43,375 nucleotides of DNA, taken from NCBI GenBank assembly GCA_025355245.1, contig JANXZZ010000254.1:1-43375 (forward strand). Reading direction: 5' to 3'. Under the pieces are notes generated by a model. That model made no database searches and was not told the DNA's origin. It saw nothing but the letters and a program-made list of their open reading frames with translations. Numbering within the stretch: position 1 is the stretch's first letter; the number at the start of each line of letters is the position of its first letter. The position numbers were made by a program, and so were the translations under genes. This DNA comes from Pseudomonadota bacterium. Lineage in GTDB: Bacteria > Pseudomonadota > Gammaproteobacteria > Steroidobacterales > Steroidobacteraceae. This document shows, one piece after another, positions 1-10,581 of the stretch.

Positions 1-232
1 GCCGTCCTTAGTCGTCAGGGCCGCTCCGGCGGACCGCAGTCGGTCGGAAGCGTCCGGTTTGTACCCCATCCATTCTTCGCCGCGGATTATCCTGTCACGC
101 GGTCGACGGTAGACTTCCGGTAGACGTCAACGCCGAACAGACGCTGGATTTCTCTGCAGAAACATGCGGGATCTTGAGTCAGGACGCTGCTAACCGTGTG
201 ACTTCCTGAAAGAACCCTCGGTGTAGCTTCGA
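1..232. other. Left-edge stretch with no recognised gene
   Basis: No convincing gene lies between the window edge and the msrA stop codon. One plus-strand frame is open from base 1 to a TAG at 121-123 and could be the last 40 codons of a gene entering from the left. The peptide matches no family I recognise, and in such GC-rich DNA an open frame of this length is weak evidence. A short imperfect direct repeat containing GGTAGAC occurs near 108-125. No terminator-like hairpin with a T tract is seen. Confidence 0.3.
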
Positions 233-898
233 CTACGCCTTCTCCCCCACCTGTAACTCCGCGACTTTGAAGGGCACCCCACAGCCTCCAATCCCGCAGT
301 ACCCGTTCGGATTCTTCGCCAGATATTGCTGGTGATACTCCTCGGCGTAGAAAAAGACCGGCGCCGGCGTGATCTCGGTCGTGGACGCAGCGTGCCCCGC
401 GGCGCGAAGCGACTGGTCATACGCCGACTTCGACGCTTCGGCCAATTTCAGCTGCTGCGCCGATGAGGCGTAGATCGCGGAGCGGTACTGCGTGCCAATG
501 TCGTTTCCCTGGCGCATGCCCTGCGTGGGGTCGTGCGATTCCCAGAAGACCTTGAGAAGCTCGCTGTAGCTAACTTCGGCTGGGTCGAAGACCACCTGCA
601 CGACTTCCGCATGTCCGGTACGTCCGGAGCAAACCTCTTCGTACGAAGGATTAGGCGTGAATCCGCCGGCGTATCCGACCGCCGTCGAATAGACTCCGTC
701 GACCTGCCAGAAGCGTCGCTCCGCGCCCCAGAAGCAACCAAGCCCGAACACCGCGAGCTCGAGCCCCGGCGCGAAGGGCGGCACGATGTGATTGCCGTTG
801 ACGAAGTGTCTGACTGGAACCCGGATAGCCTCCGCACGTCCCGGCAGGGCTTCCTCCCGCGCCGGCATCATCGTTTTGCGGTTCTGAAAGAGACCCAT
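233..898 (-). CDS. msrA: Peptide-methionine (S)-S-oxide reductase MsrA
   Basis: This enzyme reduces the S epimer of methionine sulfoxide in oxidised proteins, with thioredoxin as usual reductant. The 221-residue product has the MsrA signature GCFWGAE with catalytic Cys55. Two further cysteines in GYCGIGGCG (Cys201 and Cys206) are placed to act as resolving cysteines. The length fits the long E. coli-type MsrA, which carries about 45 residues before the core. The start is supported by GGGAGG five bases upstream. It is transcribed divergently from the VOC gene across about 100 bp. No msrB is nearby, so it looks like a stand-alone repair gene. The family call is secure; the exact reductant is inferred. 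Confidence 0.96.
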   Translation of the reverse strand: MGLFQNRKTMMPAREEALPGRAEAIRVPVRHFVNGNHIVPPFAPGLELAVFGLGCFWGAERRFWQVDGVYSTAVGYAGGFTPNPSYEEVCSGRTGHAEVVQVVFDPAEVSYSELLKVFWESHDPTQGMRQGNDIGTQYRSAIYASSAQQLKLAEASKSAYDQSLRAAGHAASTTEITPAPVFFYAEEYHQQYLAKNPNGYCGIGGCGVPFKVAELQVGEKA

Positions 899-996
899 GT
901 GAACCTCCCGGCTGGAGACGGAATTGTAAAGGATTCGTGCGCGCTTGCCGGCCGGCGTCCGTCGCGTATCCTGCCCGCTGGGGTGGAGCGGCAGAC

Positions 997-1965
997 ATGA
1001 TTTCCGGCATTGAGTGCGTGACGCTGGGTGTTCGCGATCTGGAGGCGAGCCTCGGCTTGTTCAAGGACGTCTGCGGATTCACCGTCGAATCCGATACGCG
1101 GGCTTCCGTGAGCCTCCTATCGTTTTGGGGACTGCCGCCCTACGAGGACGTCCGGCTGGTGGAGCTGTCCTGCGACGGCTACGCCTTTGGACGGGTCCGG
1201 CTCGCGGTGTTCCCCGAGCGTCTCCAGCAAACCACCCGCCGCGATCACGGCGCCGGCGCCCTCGACCGACCCACGGACGTGGGGCCGAAGGCCCTCGATC
1301 TATACGTCGCCGCACCGCTCTCGGCCGCGATCAGCGTGCTCGAAGCGGCCGGCTGCGCGCTCCGGGCGGGGCCCATTCGCTTCACGGTCCGCCATTCGGA
1401 CACTGAAGAGGCGATGTTGACCGGTCCCGGGGAAGCCCCGGTCCTGCTCATGGTGGGCCACCGGCACCCGAAGCGGGCCCAGCGCGCGGTGCCAAGTCCG
1501 GGCAGGACCGGCGAAGTCGCGACGGTTTCGGTGATCGTCGCAGACCTCGTCGCGACCCGACGCTTCTACGTCGAGGGGCTCGGCCTTCGGGCCGATGACA
1601 TCGACGATGAGCTTGCCGCGGAGGAGCGGGTGCGGGCCTGCCGGCTGTTCGGCGTTGCCGAAGACACGCGCGTATCGATGGTGCTTTTCCGCGATCCGGC
1701 GCAGCCGAGCGGCAAGGTGCTCGCGGTGCATTTTCACGACCGGACGACGGGCGAGCTGGCCGCGCCGATGCGACCGGGAAACGTGGGGGTCAGCCTCTTC
1801 AGCACGCGCTGCGCGAATCTGGAGGCATTGCGGGAACGCCTGCAGGGTGCCGGGCTCGCCGCGCACCTACCGATTCTTCACGTTGCGCTCGGCGACGGGA
1901 TGCCCGCCCGCGTGATGCTGAGCCGCGGTCCCAACGGAGAGTTGTTCGAGTTCATCGAGCGATGA
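997..1965 (+). CDS. Two-domain VOC (glyoxalase/bleomycin-resistance fold) protein
   Basis: The 322-residue protein is built from two VOC modules. The first starts at residue 1 with the typical opening [20 protein letters not shown]. The second begins near residue 165 with [20 protein letters not shown]. Each ends in a beta strand that normally supplies a metal ligand, and the last one reads [14 protein letters not shown] proteins include glyoxalases, extradiol dioxygenases and resistance proteins, and nothing here fixes the substrate. The ATG at 997 is preferred over an upstream in-frame ATG at 937 because the family homology starts there and GGTGGAG precedes it. It is a single-gene unit, divergent from msrA and convergent with the lipoprotein gene downstream. 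Confidence 0.8.
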   Translation: MISGIECVTLGVRDLEASLGLFKDVCGFTVESDTRASVSLLSFWGLPPYEDVRLVELSCDGYAFGRVRLAVFPERLQQTTRRDHGAGALDRPTDVGPKALDLYVAAPLSAAISVLEAAGCALRAGPIRFTVRHSDTEEAMLTGPGEAPVLLMVGHRHPKRAQRAVPSPGRTGEVATVSVIVADLVATRRFYVEGLGLRADDIDDELAAEERVRACRLFGVAEDTRVSMVLFRDPAQPSGKVLAVHFHDRTTGELAAPMRPGNVGVSLFSTRCANLEALRERLQGAGLAAHLPILHVALGDGMPARVMLSRGPNGELFEFIER

Positions 1966-2013
1966 GCCCGATCGAACGACGCGACTCGCTCGCGGCGTTC
2001 CCACGTCCGCGCG

Positions 2014-2394
2014 TCAGGGCTTCGGCGGATTCGCCGGCGGAGTGTCCGTCGCGACCGGCGACGAATACGGATCGAACGCCGGAGTCGCCTGCGAGGCCGC
2101 GCGCCGCTGCGCCTCCTCGTGCTCCCTTCGGAGCGTCCGCTGGCGCTCAAACTCTGCGGCGCGATCTTCCTTCAGCTTCTCGTCCTCGACGCCGCCGATC
2201 CGGTCCAGCGCGCGGCGAGCGTGCGCGCACTCGACGTCGGTGAACTTGGCCTTCTTGTCAGCCTCGCAACGAGCCATCAGCCCCTGCAGGACCGCCGGAT
2301 CTTCGGCGAGGTCGTTGACAGTTCGTGGCGGCGGTTCGTGTCCGCCGCAACCGACGACCGCGAAAGCCGCGAGCAGACTCGCGATCCGTTTCAT
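2014..2394 (-). CDS. EexN-like small lipoprotein
   Basis: A 126-residue lipoprotein. MKRIASLLAAFAVVGC is a short signal peptide with a lipobox ending at Cys16. The segment RTVNDLAEDPAVLQGLMARC, followed by a spacer and ECAHARRALDRI, matches the layout of EexN-type lipoproteins: a TV-x-(D/E)-x-L-x-x-DP-L opening, then two conserved Cys and an AR motif. EexN was named for entry exclusion in IncN-type conjugative plasmids, but homologues occur widely on chromosomes with unknown roles. The C-terminal third is charged (EDRAAEFERQRTLRREHEEAQRR), probably helical, and then proline-rich. The start at 2394 is chosen because the longer frame upstream gives a non-secretory N-terminus. No conjugation gene is nearby, so an exclusion role here is unsupported. 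Confidence 0.72.
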   Translation of the reverse strand: MKRIASLLAAFAVVGCGGHEPPPRTVNDLAEDPAVLQGLMARCEADKKAKFTDVECAHARRALDRIGGVEDEKLKEDRAAEFERQRTLRREHEEAQRRAASQATPAFDPYSSPVATDTPPANPPKP

Positions 2395-2677
2395 GCTATC
2401 CAATCCTTCGGGGGCCGGATCGAAGCGAGCCGGCCTGAGGCCCAATGGTAGGTAAATCACCCCGGTCCCGGCTACCTTCCGCATGTGACGGGCGTCACGG
2501 AACCGCGAGCCAGCGCTTGTGTCGGCGCGTCGAATGGAGCACTGCGCCTCGAAAGAAGCCGCGCCGGCCGGGACCCCTCGCCTCGGCGCCAAGCGCTCGA
2601 TCGCCCTGGTGTTCGCGCCCGCGCCCCTTCCCCCGCGTGCGCCGATTCGTTACCGTCCGGTGCAGCGGAGGGGTCGC

Positions 2678-2944
2678 ATGAACATTGCCAACGAACAGAA
2701 TCTAAACGGCGGACCGACTCCCACGGTGCGACCGTTCGGTATCCGCGTGAAATTGCCTGCCGGGGACCCGTTTCGCCGCTTGCTGGGCGATGACTGGCAG
2801 AAGCTTCATTGGTACCCGACCGCGCGCGAGCGCGACGCGGCGCTGATCGACATGGCGCGCCGGCACGACTTCTCGCGTATCGGGGACGAGCCCGCGCTGC
2901 TGTTCGAGAAGATCGAGCGCCTGGCCGAGAGCCGCGCCCGCTAG
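2678..2944 (+). CDS. Conserved-looking small protein, 88 aa, unknown function
   Basis: The start ATG at 2678 is preceded by GGAGGGG, a strong ribosome binding site. The peptide has a compact folded look, with segments [40 protein letters not shown] and [12 protein letters not shown]. It has no signal peptide, membrane segment or cysteine. I do not recognise a named domain. Its last four bases overlap the stop codon of agmatine deiminase on the other strand. Longer upstream in-frame starts are disfavoured because they lack a binding site and give arginine-rich low-complexity sequence. Real gene: likely. Function: unknown. Confidence 0.65.
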   Translation: MNIANEQNLNGGPTPTVRPFGIRVKLPAGDPFRRLLGDDWQKLHWYPTARERDAALIDMARRHDFSRIGDEPALLFEKIERLAESRAR

Positions 2945-4056
2945 CCCGTCCGCAACCGCCGGCGCGCCGCCCGCGGCACCTGCTGCGTGATGCAATGGAT
3001 GTTGCCGCCGCCGAGCAGGATCTCGCGCGCCGGGACGCCGACGACCTTGCGGCCCGGGAAAGCGCGCTTGAGCACGGCGCCGGCGGCCGCGTCGCGCCGC
3101 CGATCCAGCAGCGGCATCACCACCTGGCGATTGGCGATGTAGAAGTTCGCATACGAGCCCGCCAGGCGTTGGCCGGGTAGACGCGGCGCGGCGCTCGAGC
3201 CATCGCTGCCGGCGGCCTCGTCGTCCGTCATGTAGAGCGGCCCCGGCTGAACCAGCCGGTGAATCTTGAGGCGCCGCCCACGCGCATCGCGCGCGCTCTT
3301 AAGCCGCTCGTAGGCGTCGTTCGATCTCGCGTACTGCGGATCCCGCCGATCGTTGGTCCACGTCAGGCACACTTCGCCGGGCGCCGAGAAGCAGCACAGG
3401 TTATCGACGTGGCCGTCGGTCTCGTCGTGGATGACTCCCTGGCCGAGCCAAATGATGGTCTCGATGCCGAGGTACGCGGCGAGCAGCTTCTCGAGCTGCG
3501 CGCGCGAGCGCCCGGGATTCCGGTTGGGGTTCAGCAAGCACTCTTCGGTCGTGATCAGCGTGCCCTGCCCGTCGACGTGGATCGAACCGCCCTCGAGCAC
3601 GAAAGGCGCGAGGTAGCGATCGGTGCGCTCGGCCTCGCATACTTTGCCCGCGACGGCGGCGTCGAGATCCCAGGGGAAGTACAGACCCTTGTCGAGTCCA
3701 CCCCAGGCGTTGAACTCCCAGTCGACCGCCCGGCGCCGGCCGCGCCGGTCCACGACGAAGGTGGGGCCAACGTCGCGCATCCACGCGTCGTCGCTCGACA
3801 TTTCGAGAACGCGCACCCGCGCCGGCAGGCGGGCGCGGGCATTGCGAAACTGGCGCGCCGAAACCGCAACGGTCACGGGCTCCGTTGCCGCGACCGCGGT
3901 CGCAACCGCCGTGAACGCCGCCTGCGCGGGCTTGGCGCCGAGTCGCCAGTTGTCGGTACGCTCGGGCCAGAGCAGCCAGCAACCGTCGTGCGCGGCAAAT
4001 TCCGCCGGCATGTGGAACCCATCGGTGGCAGGGCGGGACTTGAGCGTGGCGGACAT
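2941..4056 (-). CDS. aguA: Agmatine deiminase AguA
   Basis: AguA hydrolyses agmatine to N-carbamoylputrescine and ammonia, the first step of the agmatine route to putrescine. The 371-residue protein has the peptidyl-arginine-deiminase fold signatures: [13 protein letters not shown] at residues 87-99, FNAWGG at 115-120, LEGGSIH at 154-160, [10 protein letters not shown] at 210-219, and the C-terminal [11 protein letters not shown] with catalytic Cys355. The start has GGAGG four bases upstream. Its usual partner aguB is about 21 kb away in this window at 24765-25652, with the putrescine transport and catabolism genes between them. A peptidyl-arginine deiminase or arginine deiminase role is less likely, given the length and the presence of aguB. 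Confidence 0.95.
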   Translation of the reverse strand: MSATLKSRPATDGFHMPAEFAAHDGCWLLWPERTDNWRLGAKPAQAAFTAVATAVAATEPVTVAVSARQFRNARARLPARVRVLEMSSDDAWMRDVGPTFVVDRRGRRRAVDWEFNAWGGLDKGLYFPWDLDAAVAGKVCEAERTDRYLAPFVLEGGSIHVDGQGTLITTEECLLNPNRNPGRSRAQLEKLLAAYLGIETIIWLGQGVIHDETDGHVDNLCCFSAPGEVCLTWTNDRRDPQYARSNDAYERLKSARDARGRRLKIHRLVQPGPLYMTDDEAAGSDGSSAAPRLPGQRLAGSYANFYIANRQVVMPLLDRRRDAAAGAVLKRAFPGRKVVGVPAREILLGGGNIHCITQQVPRAARRRLRTG

Positions 4057-4097
4057 GGGACCTCCGCGCGCAAGTCTAGCAGCCGCGCGCGGCGCCC

Positions 4098-4637
4098 TCA
4101 GGTGAGCGCGAGCGTCCCCAGCGCGATCGCGGCACCGAGCAAGCCGCCAGCGATCACGTCACTCGGATAGTGGAGTCCAAGCACCACGCGGGACGCGGCG
4201 ATGAGCGCTGCAAACGGGATCAGCACCCAGCCGAGCCAGGGGAAATACGCGACCGCGAGCCACGTGAAGCACACCGCGTGCAGCGTGTGCCCCGACGGGA
4301 AGCTGTAGCGGTCGAGCGGTCGCGTGCCCGGACGGATGCGCGCGAAGGTGATGTACGGGCGCTCCCGCACCAGTCGCGATTTGAGGACCTTGTAGAGCAT
4401 CCAGCCGAAGGCGCCCGCGGCGGCCATGCTTGCGGCGGGACGAATCCCTGCTTCCCCGTACCGGAGCGGAATGGCCAGCAGGAGGAGATACCAGAAGATG
4501 CCATCGCCGAGGCGGCTAACGACGCCGAAGGCCTCGCGCACCGAATCGCGACGGCAGCCGCGATTGAGGCGTTCGCAGAGCCGAAACTCGAACGCGTCGA
4601 CGCGCGTGAAGAAACGGGACTCCGGGCGAGCGAGCAT
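4098..4637 (-). CDS. PAP2-family membrane phosphatase
   Basis: This is an integral membrane phosphatase of the type 2 phosphatidic acid phosphatase superfamily. All three catalytic motifs are present: K86-x6-RP94, PSGH at 114-117, and S149-R-x5-H156-x3-D160. Hydrophobic helices lie at about 47-60, 66-82, 120-147 and 161-178. Known family substrates are undecaprenyl pyrophosphate, phosphatidic acid or phosphatidylglycerol phosphate, and the sequence does not decide among them. The ATG at 4637 has GGGAG seven bases upstream. A longer frame from a TTG at 4691 lacks a binding site and is less likely. The gene stands alone, about 40 bp downstream of the aguA start on the same strand, and diverges from icd. 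Confidence 0.88.
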   Translation of the reverse strand: MLARPESRFFTRVDAFEFRLCERLNRGCRRDSVREAFGVVSRLGDGIFWYLLLLAIPLRYGEAGIRPAASMAAAGAFGWMLYKVLKSRLVRERPYITFARIRPGTRPLDRYSFPSGHTLHAVCFTWLAVAYFPWLGWVLIPFAALIAASRVVLGLHYPSDVIAGGLLGAAIALGTLALT

Positions 4638-4719
4638 GCTTCGGCTCCCAGTGGCACCTGAAGAAGCGAGTGATGCAAGGCTGAGCCTCAAATGGGTCCG
4701 TGCGGTGAATCGGGTGTGA

Positions 4720-4737
4720 CTGATTTATGAAAATCAG
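4720..4737. promoter_or_regulatory. Perfect 7-bp dyad, possible operator
   Basis: CTGATTT and AAATCAG form a perfect inverted repeat around the spacer ATGA, in an AT-rich patch of otherwise GC-rich DNA. It lies 83-100 bp upstream of the PAP2 start and about 300 bp upstream of icd. On the minus strand it overlaps a weak -10-like CATAAA. It could be an operator for the phosphatase gene. No second copy is seen in the window. Confidence 0.35.
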
Positions 4738-4971
4738 GGGTTTACGCTCGAAATTTGAACTGGATCACACCTGCACCGGGCCGCCCGACCTGCCGTAGCA
4801 GCGGTCGGGGTCGACGTCGACCGCGTCGCGGGCCACACGCCGGTTGGGCGCGGCGGCTCGCCGAACGCGCGCCGCAGCGTGCATCGAGCAAACGCACGAG
4901 CACGTCGCGCCACGCCCGCGACCGAGCGGCATTTTGTTGCCGCCCTCGGCCCGCGGGACGAGCCAATCCCT

Positions 4972-4985
4972 TGTGATAACATAAT
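4972..4985 (+). promoter_or_regulatory. Probable icd promoter (extended -10)
   Basis: TGTGATAACATAAT stands out as AT-rich. TG at 4972-4973 followed by GATAAC at 4975-4980 reads as an extended -10 element. Transcription would start near 4987 and give a leader of about 45 nt. No good -35 hexamer is at the standard distance, as is common for extended -10 promoters. The icd start at 5034 has GGGAG nine bases upstream. Confidence 0.4.
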
Positions 4986-5033
4986 TTTTTACGTATGCGG
5001 TCGCGTCGCCGCGTACCTTGGGAGCAGACTCGG

Positions 5034-6332
<1,299 letters not shown>

Positions 6333-6339
6333 GACCGCG

Positions 6340-8082
6340 GTGGAACACGGCGCGCCGGCGGATCCAACGCTCGCGCGCGAGTGCGCCGCCGACGCCGTCG
6401 CCGCGTTCGAGCGCTACAACGCTGACTTCCGCGCGATCACCCGTCGCGCGCCGGCGCGCTTCGAGGAGCGCGACTGGCAGGGCAGCCAGCGCGACGCGGT
6501 AGAGCGCATCGAGCTCTACAGCCGCCACGTCGAACGCACCGTCGCGGGTCTCAGGCTCCGGCTCGGCGACGAATCCGTCGACCGCGCGTTGTGGGGCGCG
6601 ATCAAGGACGCGTTCACCGACTTCATCGCGGCGCTCGCCGACGCCGAGTTCCGCAAGACCTTCTTCAATTCCCTGACGCGGACCTTCTTCGGCACCATCG
6701 GCGTGTCGCCCGAAATCGAGTTCGTCGCGCTCGATCTCGACCCGCTCGCGCGCGTCGCCGAATACGACTTCATGACGAGCTACGCGAACCGCGGGTCGCT
6801 GCGGCTGCTGTTCGAAGAGGTGCTGGCATCGTTCCGCTGCAAGGCGCCGTGGCGCGACTTCGACCGCAGCACGCAGCACGTCGCCGAGGAAGTCGAGCGC
6901 CACGTCGCGACACTCGGCGAGCGACGCGACGCCACGCGCGTCGAGATGATCCGCCCTGCCTTCTACCAGATGACGCGCGCCTACCTGGTCGGCAGGGTGG
7001 TCGGCAGGGACTGGCACGCGCCGCTCGTCATCGCGCTCAAGAACACCGAACGCGGCGTGCTGGTCGATACGGTCATGACCAACGATGCGGACATCTCGAT
7101 CCTGTTCAGCTTCACGCGATCGTATTTCCACGTCGACCTCGAGCGGGTCGGCAAGGCGGTACTGTTCCTGAAGCAGCTGATGCCGCGCAAGCCCGTCAGC
7201 GAGATCTTCACCGTCATCGGGCGCGCCAAGCAGGGCAAGACCGAGCGCTATCGGGAGCTGTTCCGGCACCTGCAGAGCGCGACCGACCGGTTCGTGCTGG
7301 CGCCGGGCGAGCGCGGCCTCGTGATGGTCGTGTTCACGCTGCCCTCCTTCGACGTCGTCTTCAAGCTGATCCGCGATCATTTCCCGGTGCAGAAGAACAT
7401 CGTGCGCGCGGACGTGCAGCGCAAGTACGATTTCGTGTTCAAGCACGACCGCGCGGGACGGCTGGTGGACGCGCAGGAGTTCAAGCGCCTGCGCTTTCCC
7501 CGCCGCCTGTTCGACGCGGTGCTGCTAAACGAGCTCCTTACCGAGACCGCCGGCACCGTCCATGCGGACGGCGATGACCTCATCATCGACCACTGCTACA
7601 TCGAGCGCCGCATGACGCCGCTCAACATCTACCAGCGCGAGGCGAGCCCCGAGGATGCCGCTCTGGCCGTCCTCGAGTACGGGCAGGCGATCCGCGACCT
7701 CGCCTACACGAATATCTTCGCGGGCGACCTGCTGCTCAAGAACTTCGGCGTCACGCGCAACCGACGCGTGATCTTCTACGACTACGACGAGCTGTGCCTC
7801 GTGACCGACTGCCGGTTCCTGGAACTGCCCACCGCCTCGTCCGACGAGGACGAGATGCGCGGCGAGACCTGGTACTACGTCGCCGACAACGACGTGTTCC
7901 CGGAGACATTCATCAACTTCCTCGGCTTCAACGAGGAGCTCACGGCCGTGTTCTTGAAGGCGCACGGCGAGATCCTGACGGCAGAATGGTGGCGCGGCGT
8001 GCAGGAGCGCATCCGCCTGAACGACGTGATCGAAGTACTGCCCTACGGGGCGCACCGCGTGCGGGTCGCCAGCAGCGCCTAG
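6340..8082 (+). CDS. aceK: Isocitrate dehydrogenase kinase/phosphatase AceK
   Basis: AceK phosphorylates and dephosphorylates Icd at one active site, controlling flux between the TCA cycle and the glyoxylate bypass. The 580-residue length is typical. Diagnostic stretches include MVVFTLPSFDVVFKLIRDHF with the ATP-binding lysine, HCYIERRMTPLNIY, AYTNIFAGDLLLKNFGV with the catalytic Asp, and RRVIFYDYDELC with the metal-binding Asp. The start is a GTG only seven bases after the icd stop, with a poor binding site, so translation is probably coupled to icd. In enterobacteria aceK instead follows the glyoxylate genes aceB and aceA. Neither of those is in this window. Confidence 0.96.
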   Translation: MEHGAPADPTLARECAADAVAAFERYNADFRAITRRAPARFEERDWQGSQRDAVERIELYSRHVERTVAGLRLRLGDESVDRALWGAIKDAFTDFIAALADAEFRKTFFNSLTRTFFGTIGVSPEIEFVALDLDPLARVAEYDFMTSYANRGSLRLLFEEVLASFRCKAPWRDFDRSTQHVAEEVERHVATLGERRDATRVEMIRPAFYQMTRAYLVGRVVGRDWHAPLVIALKNTERGVLVDTVMTNDADISILFSFTRSYFHVDLERVGKAVLFLKQLMPRKPVSEIFTVIGRAKQGKTERYRELFRHLQSATDRFVLAPGERGLVMVVFTLPSFDVVFKLIRDHFPVQKNIVRADVQRKYDFVFKHDRAGRLVDAQEFKRLRFPRRLFDAVLLNELLTETAGTVHADGDDLIIDHCYIERRMTPLNIYQREASPEDAALAVLEYGQAIRDLAYTNIFAGDLLLKNFGVTRNRRVIFYDYDELCLVTDCRFLELPTASSDEDEMRGETWYYVADNDVFPETFINFLGFNEELTAVFLKAHGEILTAEWWRGVQERIRLNDVIEVLPYGAHRVRVASSA

Positions 8083-8102
8083 GGATATGCCGCGACCCGG
8101 CG

Positions 8103-9275
8103 TCAGCTGAACGCCGCAGCGAGCGCTGCACACAGGTCCGCGATCAGGTCCTCCGGATCCTCGAGCCCGATCGACAGGCGCGCCGTCGTCGGCGTGACCC
8201 CCGAGAGCTGGCGCAGCTCGGCGCTCAGCCCGCGCGGCTGTTGCAGCTGCGGCGGCACGATCAGCGAGTCGCCCGAGCCCATGCTGGCCGCGATCGCGAA
8301 GAGCTCGAGCGAATCGGCGAACACGCGGCTCTGCTCCGGCGTACCCGTGAGGTCGATGGTGACAATGGTCCCGAAATCCTGCAGCTGCGATGCGGCGAGC
8401 GCGTGCGCAGGGTGTGATGGCAGGCCCGGGTAATGCACGCGGCTGATGCGCGGATCCGCCGACAGGAGCGTCGCGATGCGCGCGGCGGTTGCGCACTGCG
8501 CCTGACGGCGCAGCGGGTAGGTCTTGAGGCCGCGCTGGATAAGGAACGCCGCGTGCGGATCGAGCACGGGCCCGAGCGCTGTCGCCTGCGCGCGCACCTC
8601 CCGGAGCAGCGCCTGCTCGCCGATGATCGCACCGCCCATCACATCGCCATGCCCGCTCGCGTACTTCGTCAGGCTGTGCACGTACAGGTCGATCGGGTAC
8701 TGGGAGTGGGCTTCGAGGCCCGCGAAGGTATTGTCGAGAACGGTCAACGCGCCGTGGCGCTTGGCCGCGTTCGTGAGATGGGCGATGTCGACGATCTTGA
8801 GCATCGGGTTGGTGGGCGACTCGAACCACACGAGCCGGGTGGGCCTTTCCGCCAGTACGCGCTCGATGCCGCGGAGGTCCTCGACCGACAACATCGTATG
8901 CTCGACCCCGAAGCGCGCGAGCGTACGCACGATGAGCCCGCGGCTTGGTCCGTAGGTCTCCGCGAAGCACAGCAGGTGATCGCCGTGCGAAAGGAGCGCC
9001 AGGAGCGTGACCGCGACCGCCGCGACGCCCGATCCCACCGCGACGCAGGCGTCGCGGCCCTGCAGCTCCGCGAGCAGCAGTTCGAGGTCATGGACCGTCG
9101 GGTTGCCGTGGCGGCTGTAGTGGAATCCCTCTCCCCGGTCGGTCCACACGCGCTCGGTCTCGGCGAGGTCTCCGAGTTCGAACTTGACCGACTGGAAGAT
9201 CGGCGCGACCAGGGCGCGATTGCCGGGCGCGAGCGCCGTCTGGGGTGGGTGATTAACCCGGGTACGTGTCTTCAC
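8103..9275 (-). CDS. Cys/Met-metabolism PLP enzyme (cystathionine gamma-synthase / methionine gamma-lyase family)
   Basis: A fold-type I PLP enzyme of the gamma family. The 390-residue protein has YSRHGNPT at 53-60, which supplies phosphate-binding Tyr and Arg from the partner subunit. It also has GSGVAAV at 81-87, NTFAG at 182-186, and SLTKYASGHGDVMGG with the PLP lysine at 204. Members carry out cystathionine synthesis or cleavage, methionine gamma-lyase or O-acetylhomoserine sulfhydrylase reactions, and the sequence alone does not choose among these. The GTG start at 9275 has AGGAGAG seven bases upstream and removes an arginine-rich leader seen from an upstream ATG. It converges with aceK across 20 bp and diverges from the acyl-CoA dehydrogenase. 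Confidence 0.85.
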   Translation of the reverse strand: MKTRTRVNHPPQTALAPGNRALVAPIFQSVKFELGDLAETERVWTDRGEGFHYSRHGNPTVHDLELLLAELQGRDACVAVGSGVAAVAVTLLALLSHGDHLLCFAETYGPSRGLIVRTLARFGVEHTMLSVEDLRGIERVLAERPTRLVWFESPTNPMLKIVDIAHLTNAAKRHGALTVLDNTFAGLEAHSQYPIDLYVHSLTKYASGHGDVMGGAIIGEQALLREVRAQATALGPVLDPHAAFLIQRGLKTYPLRRQAQCATAARIATLLSADPRISRVHYPGLPSHPAHALAASQLQDFGTIVTIDLTGTPEQSRVFADSLELFAIAASMGSGDSLIVPPQLQQPRGLSAELRQLSGVTPTTARLSIGLEDPEDLIADLCAALAAAFS

Positions 9276-9417
9276 GATTCTGCTCTCCTGCCTGCCGGCG
9301 CGACGGCGCGCGGCGCCGCGAACGTGCATTCAATCACAGCGCCACCGGGGTCGGCCATGCGTCCATTGAATTGACCCGCCTGGCCCGACACAATGCCGCA
9401 ACAATCTGGAGGCTGGC

Positions 9418-10581
9418 ATGGATTTCAGACTGAGCGAGGATCACCTGCTGATCCAGGCGGCCGCACGGGATTTCGCGCAGCAGGAGATCGCCCCGAGCGC
9501 GCAGGCATTCGACCTGAGCGGCGAGTTTCCGAGCGCCAACATCGCCAAGGCCGGCGAGCTCGGCTTCATGGGCGTCGAGGTCCCGGAGGCATACGGCGGC
9601 GCCGGCCTCGACACGCTCAGCTTCGTCGTGATGCTCGAGGAAATCGCCGCCGCCGACGCCGCGCATTCTACGATCATCTCGGTCAACAACTCGCTCTACT
9701 GCAACGGCATCCTGCAATTCGGCACGGAGGCGCAGAAAATACAGTTCGTTCTGCCCATCGCCTCCGGGAAAGCCGTCGGCTGCTACGGGCTCACCGAGCC
9801 GCAGTCGGGCTCCGACGCCGGCAATTCGCGCACCCGCGCGGTGCTTGCCGCGGACGGGTCCCACTACGTGATCAACGGCAAGAAGTCGTGGATCACCTCG
9901 GGGCCGGTCGCCGACTTCATGCTGCTGTTCGCGACCGTCGATCCGTCGCGCGGCGCCAAGGGTGTCAGCGCTTTTCTCGTCGATACCCATCAGCCCGGTC
10001 TCATCCGCGGTAGGTCGGAGCCGAAGCTCGGCATTCGCGCCTCCGCGACCTGCGAGATCGAATTCGCCGACTATCGCCTGCCGGTCGCAAACCGCCTCGG
10101 CGAGGAAGGCCAGGGATTCCTGATCGCGATGACCGTCCTCGACGCGGGTCGCATCGGCATTGCCGCGCAATCGGTCGGCATCGCGCGCGCGGCCTACGAT
10201 GCCGCGGTCGACTACGCGCGGGAGCGCAAGGCCTTCGGCGCGCGGATCGGCACCTTCCAGATGATCCAGCTCAAAATCGCCGACATGAAGTGCCGGCTCG
10301 ACGCGGCGCGCCTGCTCACCTATCGCGCCGCGTGGAATAAACTCGAGGCGCGCAAGGCGGGCCTCAGGAACACCACCGAAGCATCCGTCGCGAAGCTGTT
10401 CGCCTCGGAGACCGCCATGTTCTGCACCCACCAGGCACTGCAGATCCACGGCGGCATGGGCTACAGCAAGGACCTTCCGCTCGAGCGCTACTTCCGCGAC
10501 GCGAAGATCACCGAGATCTACGAGGGGACGAGCGAGATCCAGCGCATGGTCATCGCCCGCCAGGAAACCGGCTTGCGCTGA
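9418..10581 (+). CDS. Acyl-CoA dehydrogenase
   Basis: An FAD-dependent enzyme that oxidises acyl-CoA thioesters to 2-enoyl-CoA and passes electrons to ETF. The 387-residue protein has the standard three-part build: an N-terminal helical domain, a middle beta domain with CYGLTEPQSGSDAGNSRT and NGKKSWITSG, and a C-terminal helical domain. IYEGTSEIQRMVIARQ near the end holds the catalytic base Glu369, the position used by short- and medium-chain members such as butyryl-CoA dehydrogenase. The ATG at 9418 has GGAGG five to six bases upstream. It stands alone and abuts the convergent HDOD gene; the two stop codons lie back to back in TGATCA. Chain length is uncertain. Confidence 0.94.
   Translation: MDFRLSEDHLLIQAAARDFAQQEIAPSAQAFDLSGEFPSANIAKAGELGFMGVEVPEAYGGAGLDTLSFVVMLEEIAAADAAHSTIISVNNSLYCNGILQFGTEAQKIQFVLPIASGKAVGCYGLTEPQSGSDAGNSRTRAVLAADGSHYVINGKKSWITSGPVADFMLLFATVDPSRGAKGVSAFLVDTHQPGLIRGRSEPKLGIRASATCEIEFADYRLPVANRLGEEGQGFLIAMTVLDAGRIGIAAQSVGIARAAYDAAVDYARERKAFGARIGTFQMIQLKIADMKCRLDAARLLTYRAAWNKLEARKAGLRNTTEASVAKLFASETAMFCTHQALQIHGGMGYSKDLPLERYFRDAKITEIYEGTSEIQRMVIARQETGLR

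Larger units (their letters stand above)
4638..5033. other. Intergenic region between PAP2 phosphatase and icd
   Basis: This roughly 400-bp gap separates divergent genes. It contains the AT-rich dyad at 4720-4737 and a likely icd promoter near 4972-4985. The central part, about 4760-4960, is arginine-codon-rich in several frames but has no start with a binding site and no recognisable peptide. I regard that part as non-coding leader or promoter DNA. Confidence 0.5.

Noticed and set aside
4760..4960. Small gene in the PAP2-icd gap
   Set aside because: Open frames here are short, arginine-rich and lack binding sites; they look like chance frames in GC-rich DNA.
9418..10581. The acyl-CoA dehydrogenase as a replacement for the missing PuuB oxidase
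   Set aside because: It has the standard acyl-CoA dehydrogenase active site with catalytic Glu369 and no feature of an amine oxidase. It is also not in the polyamine operon.
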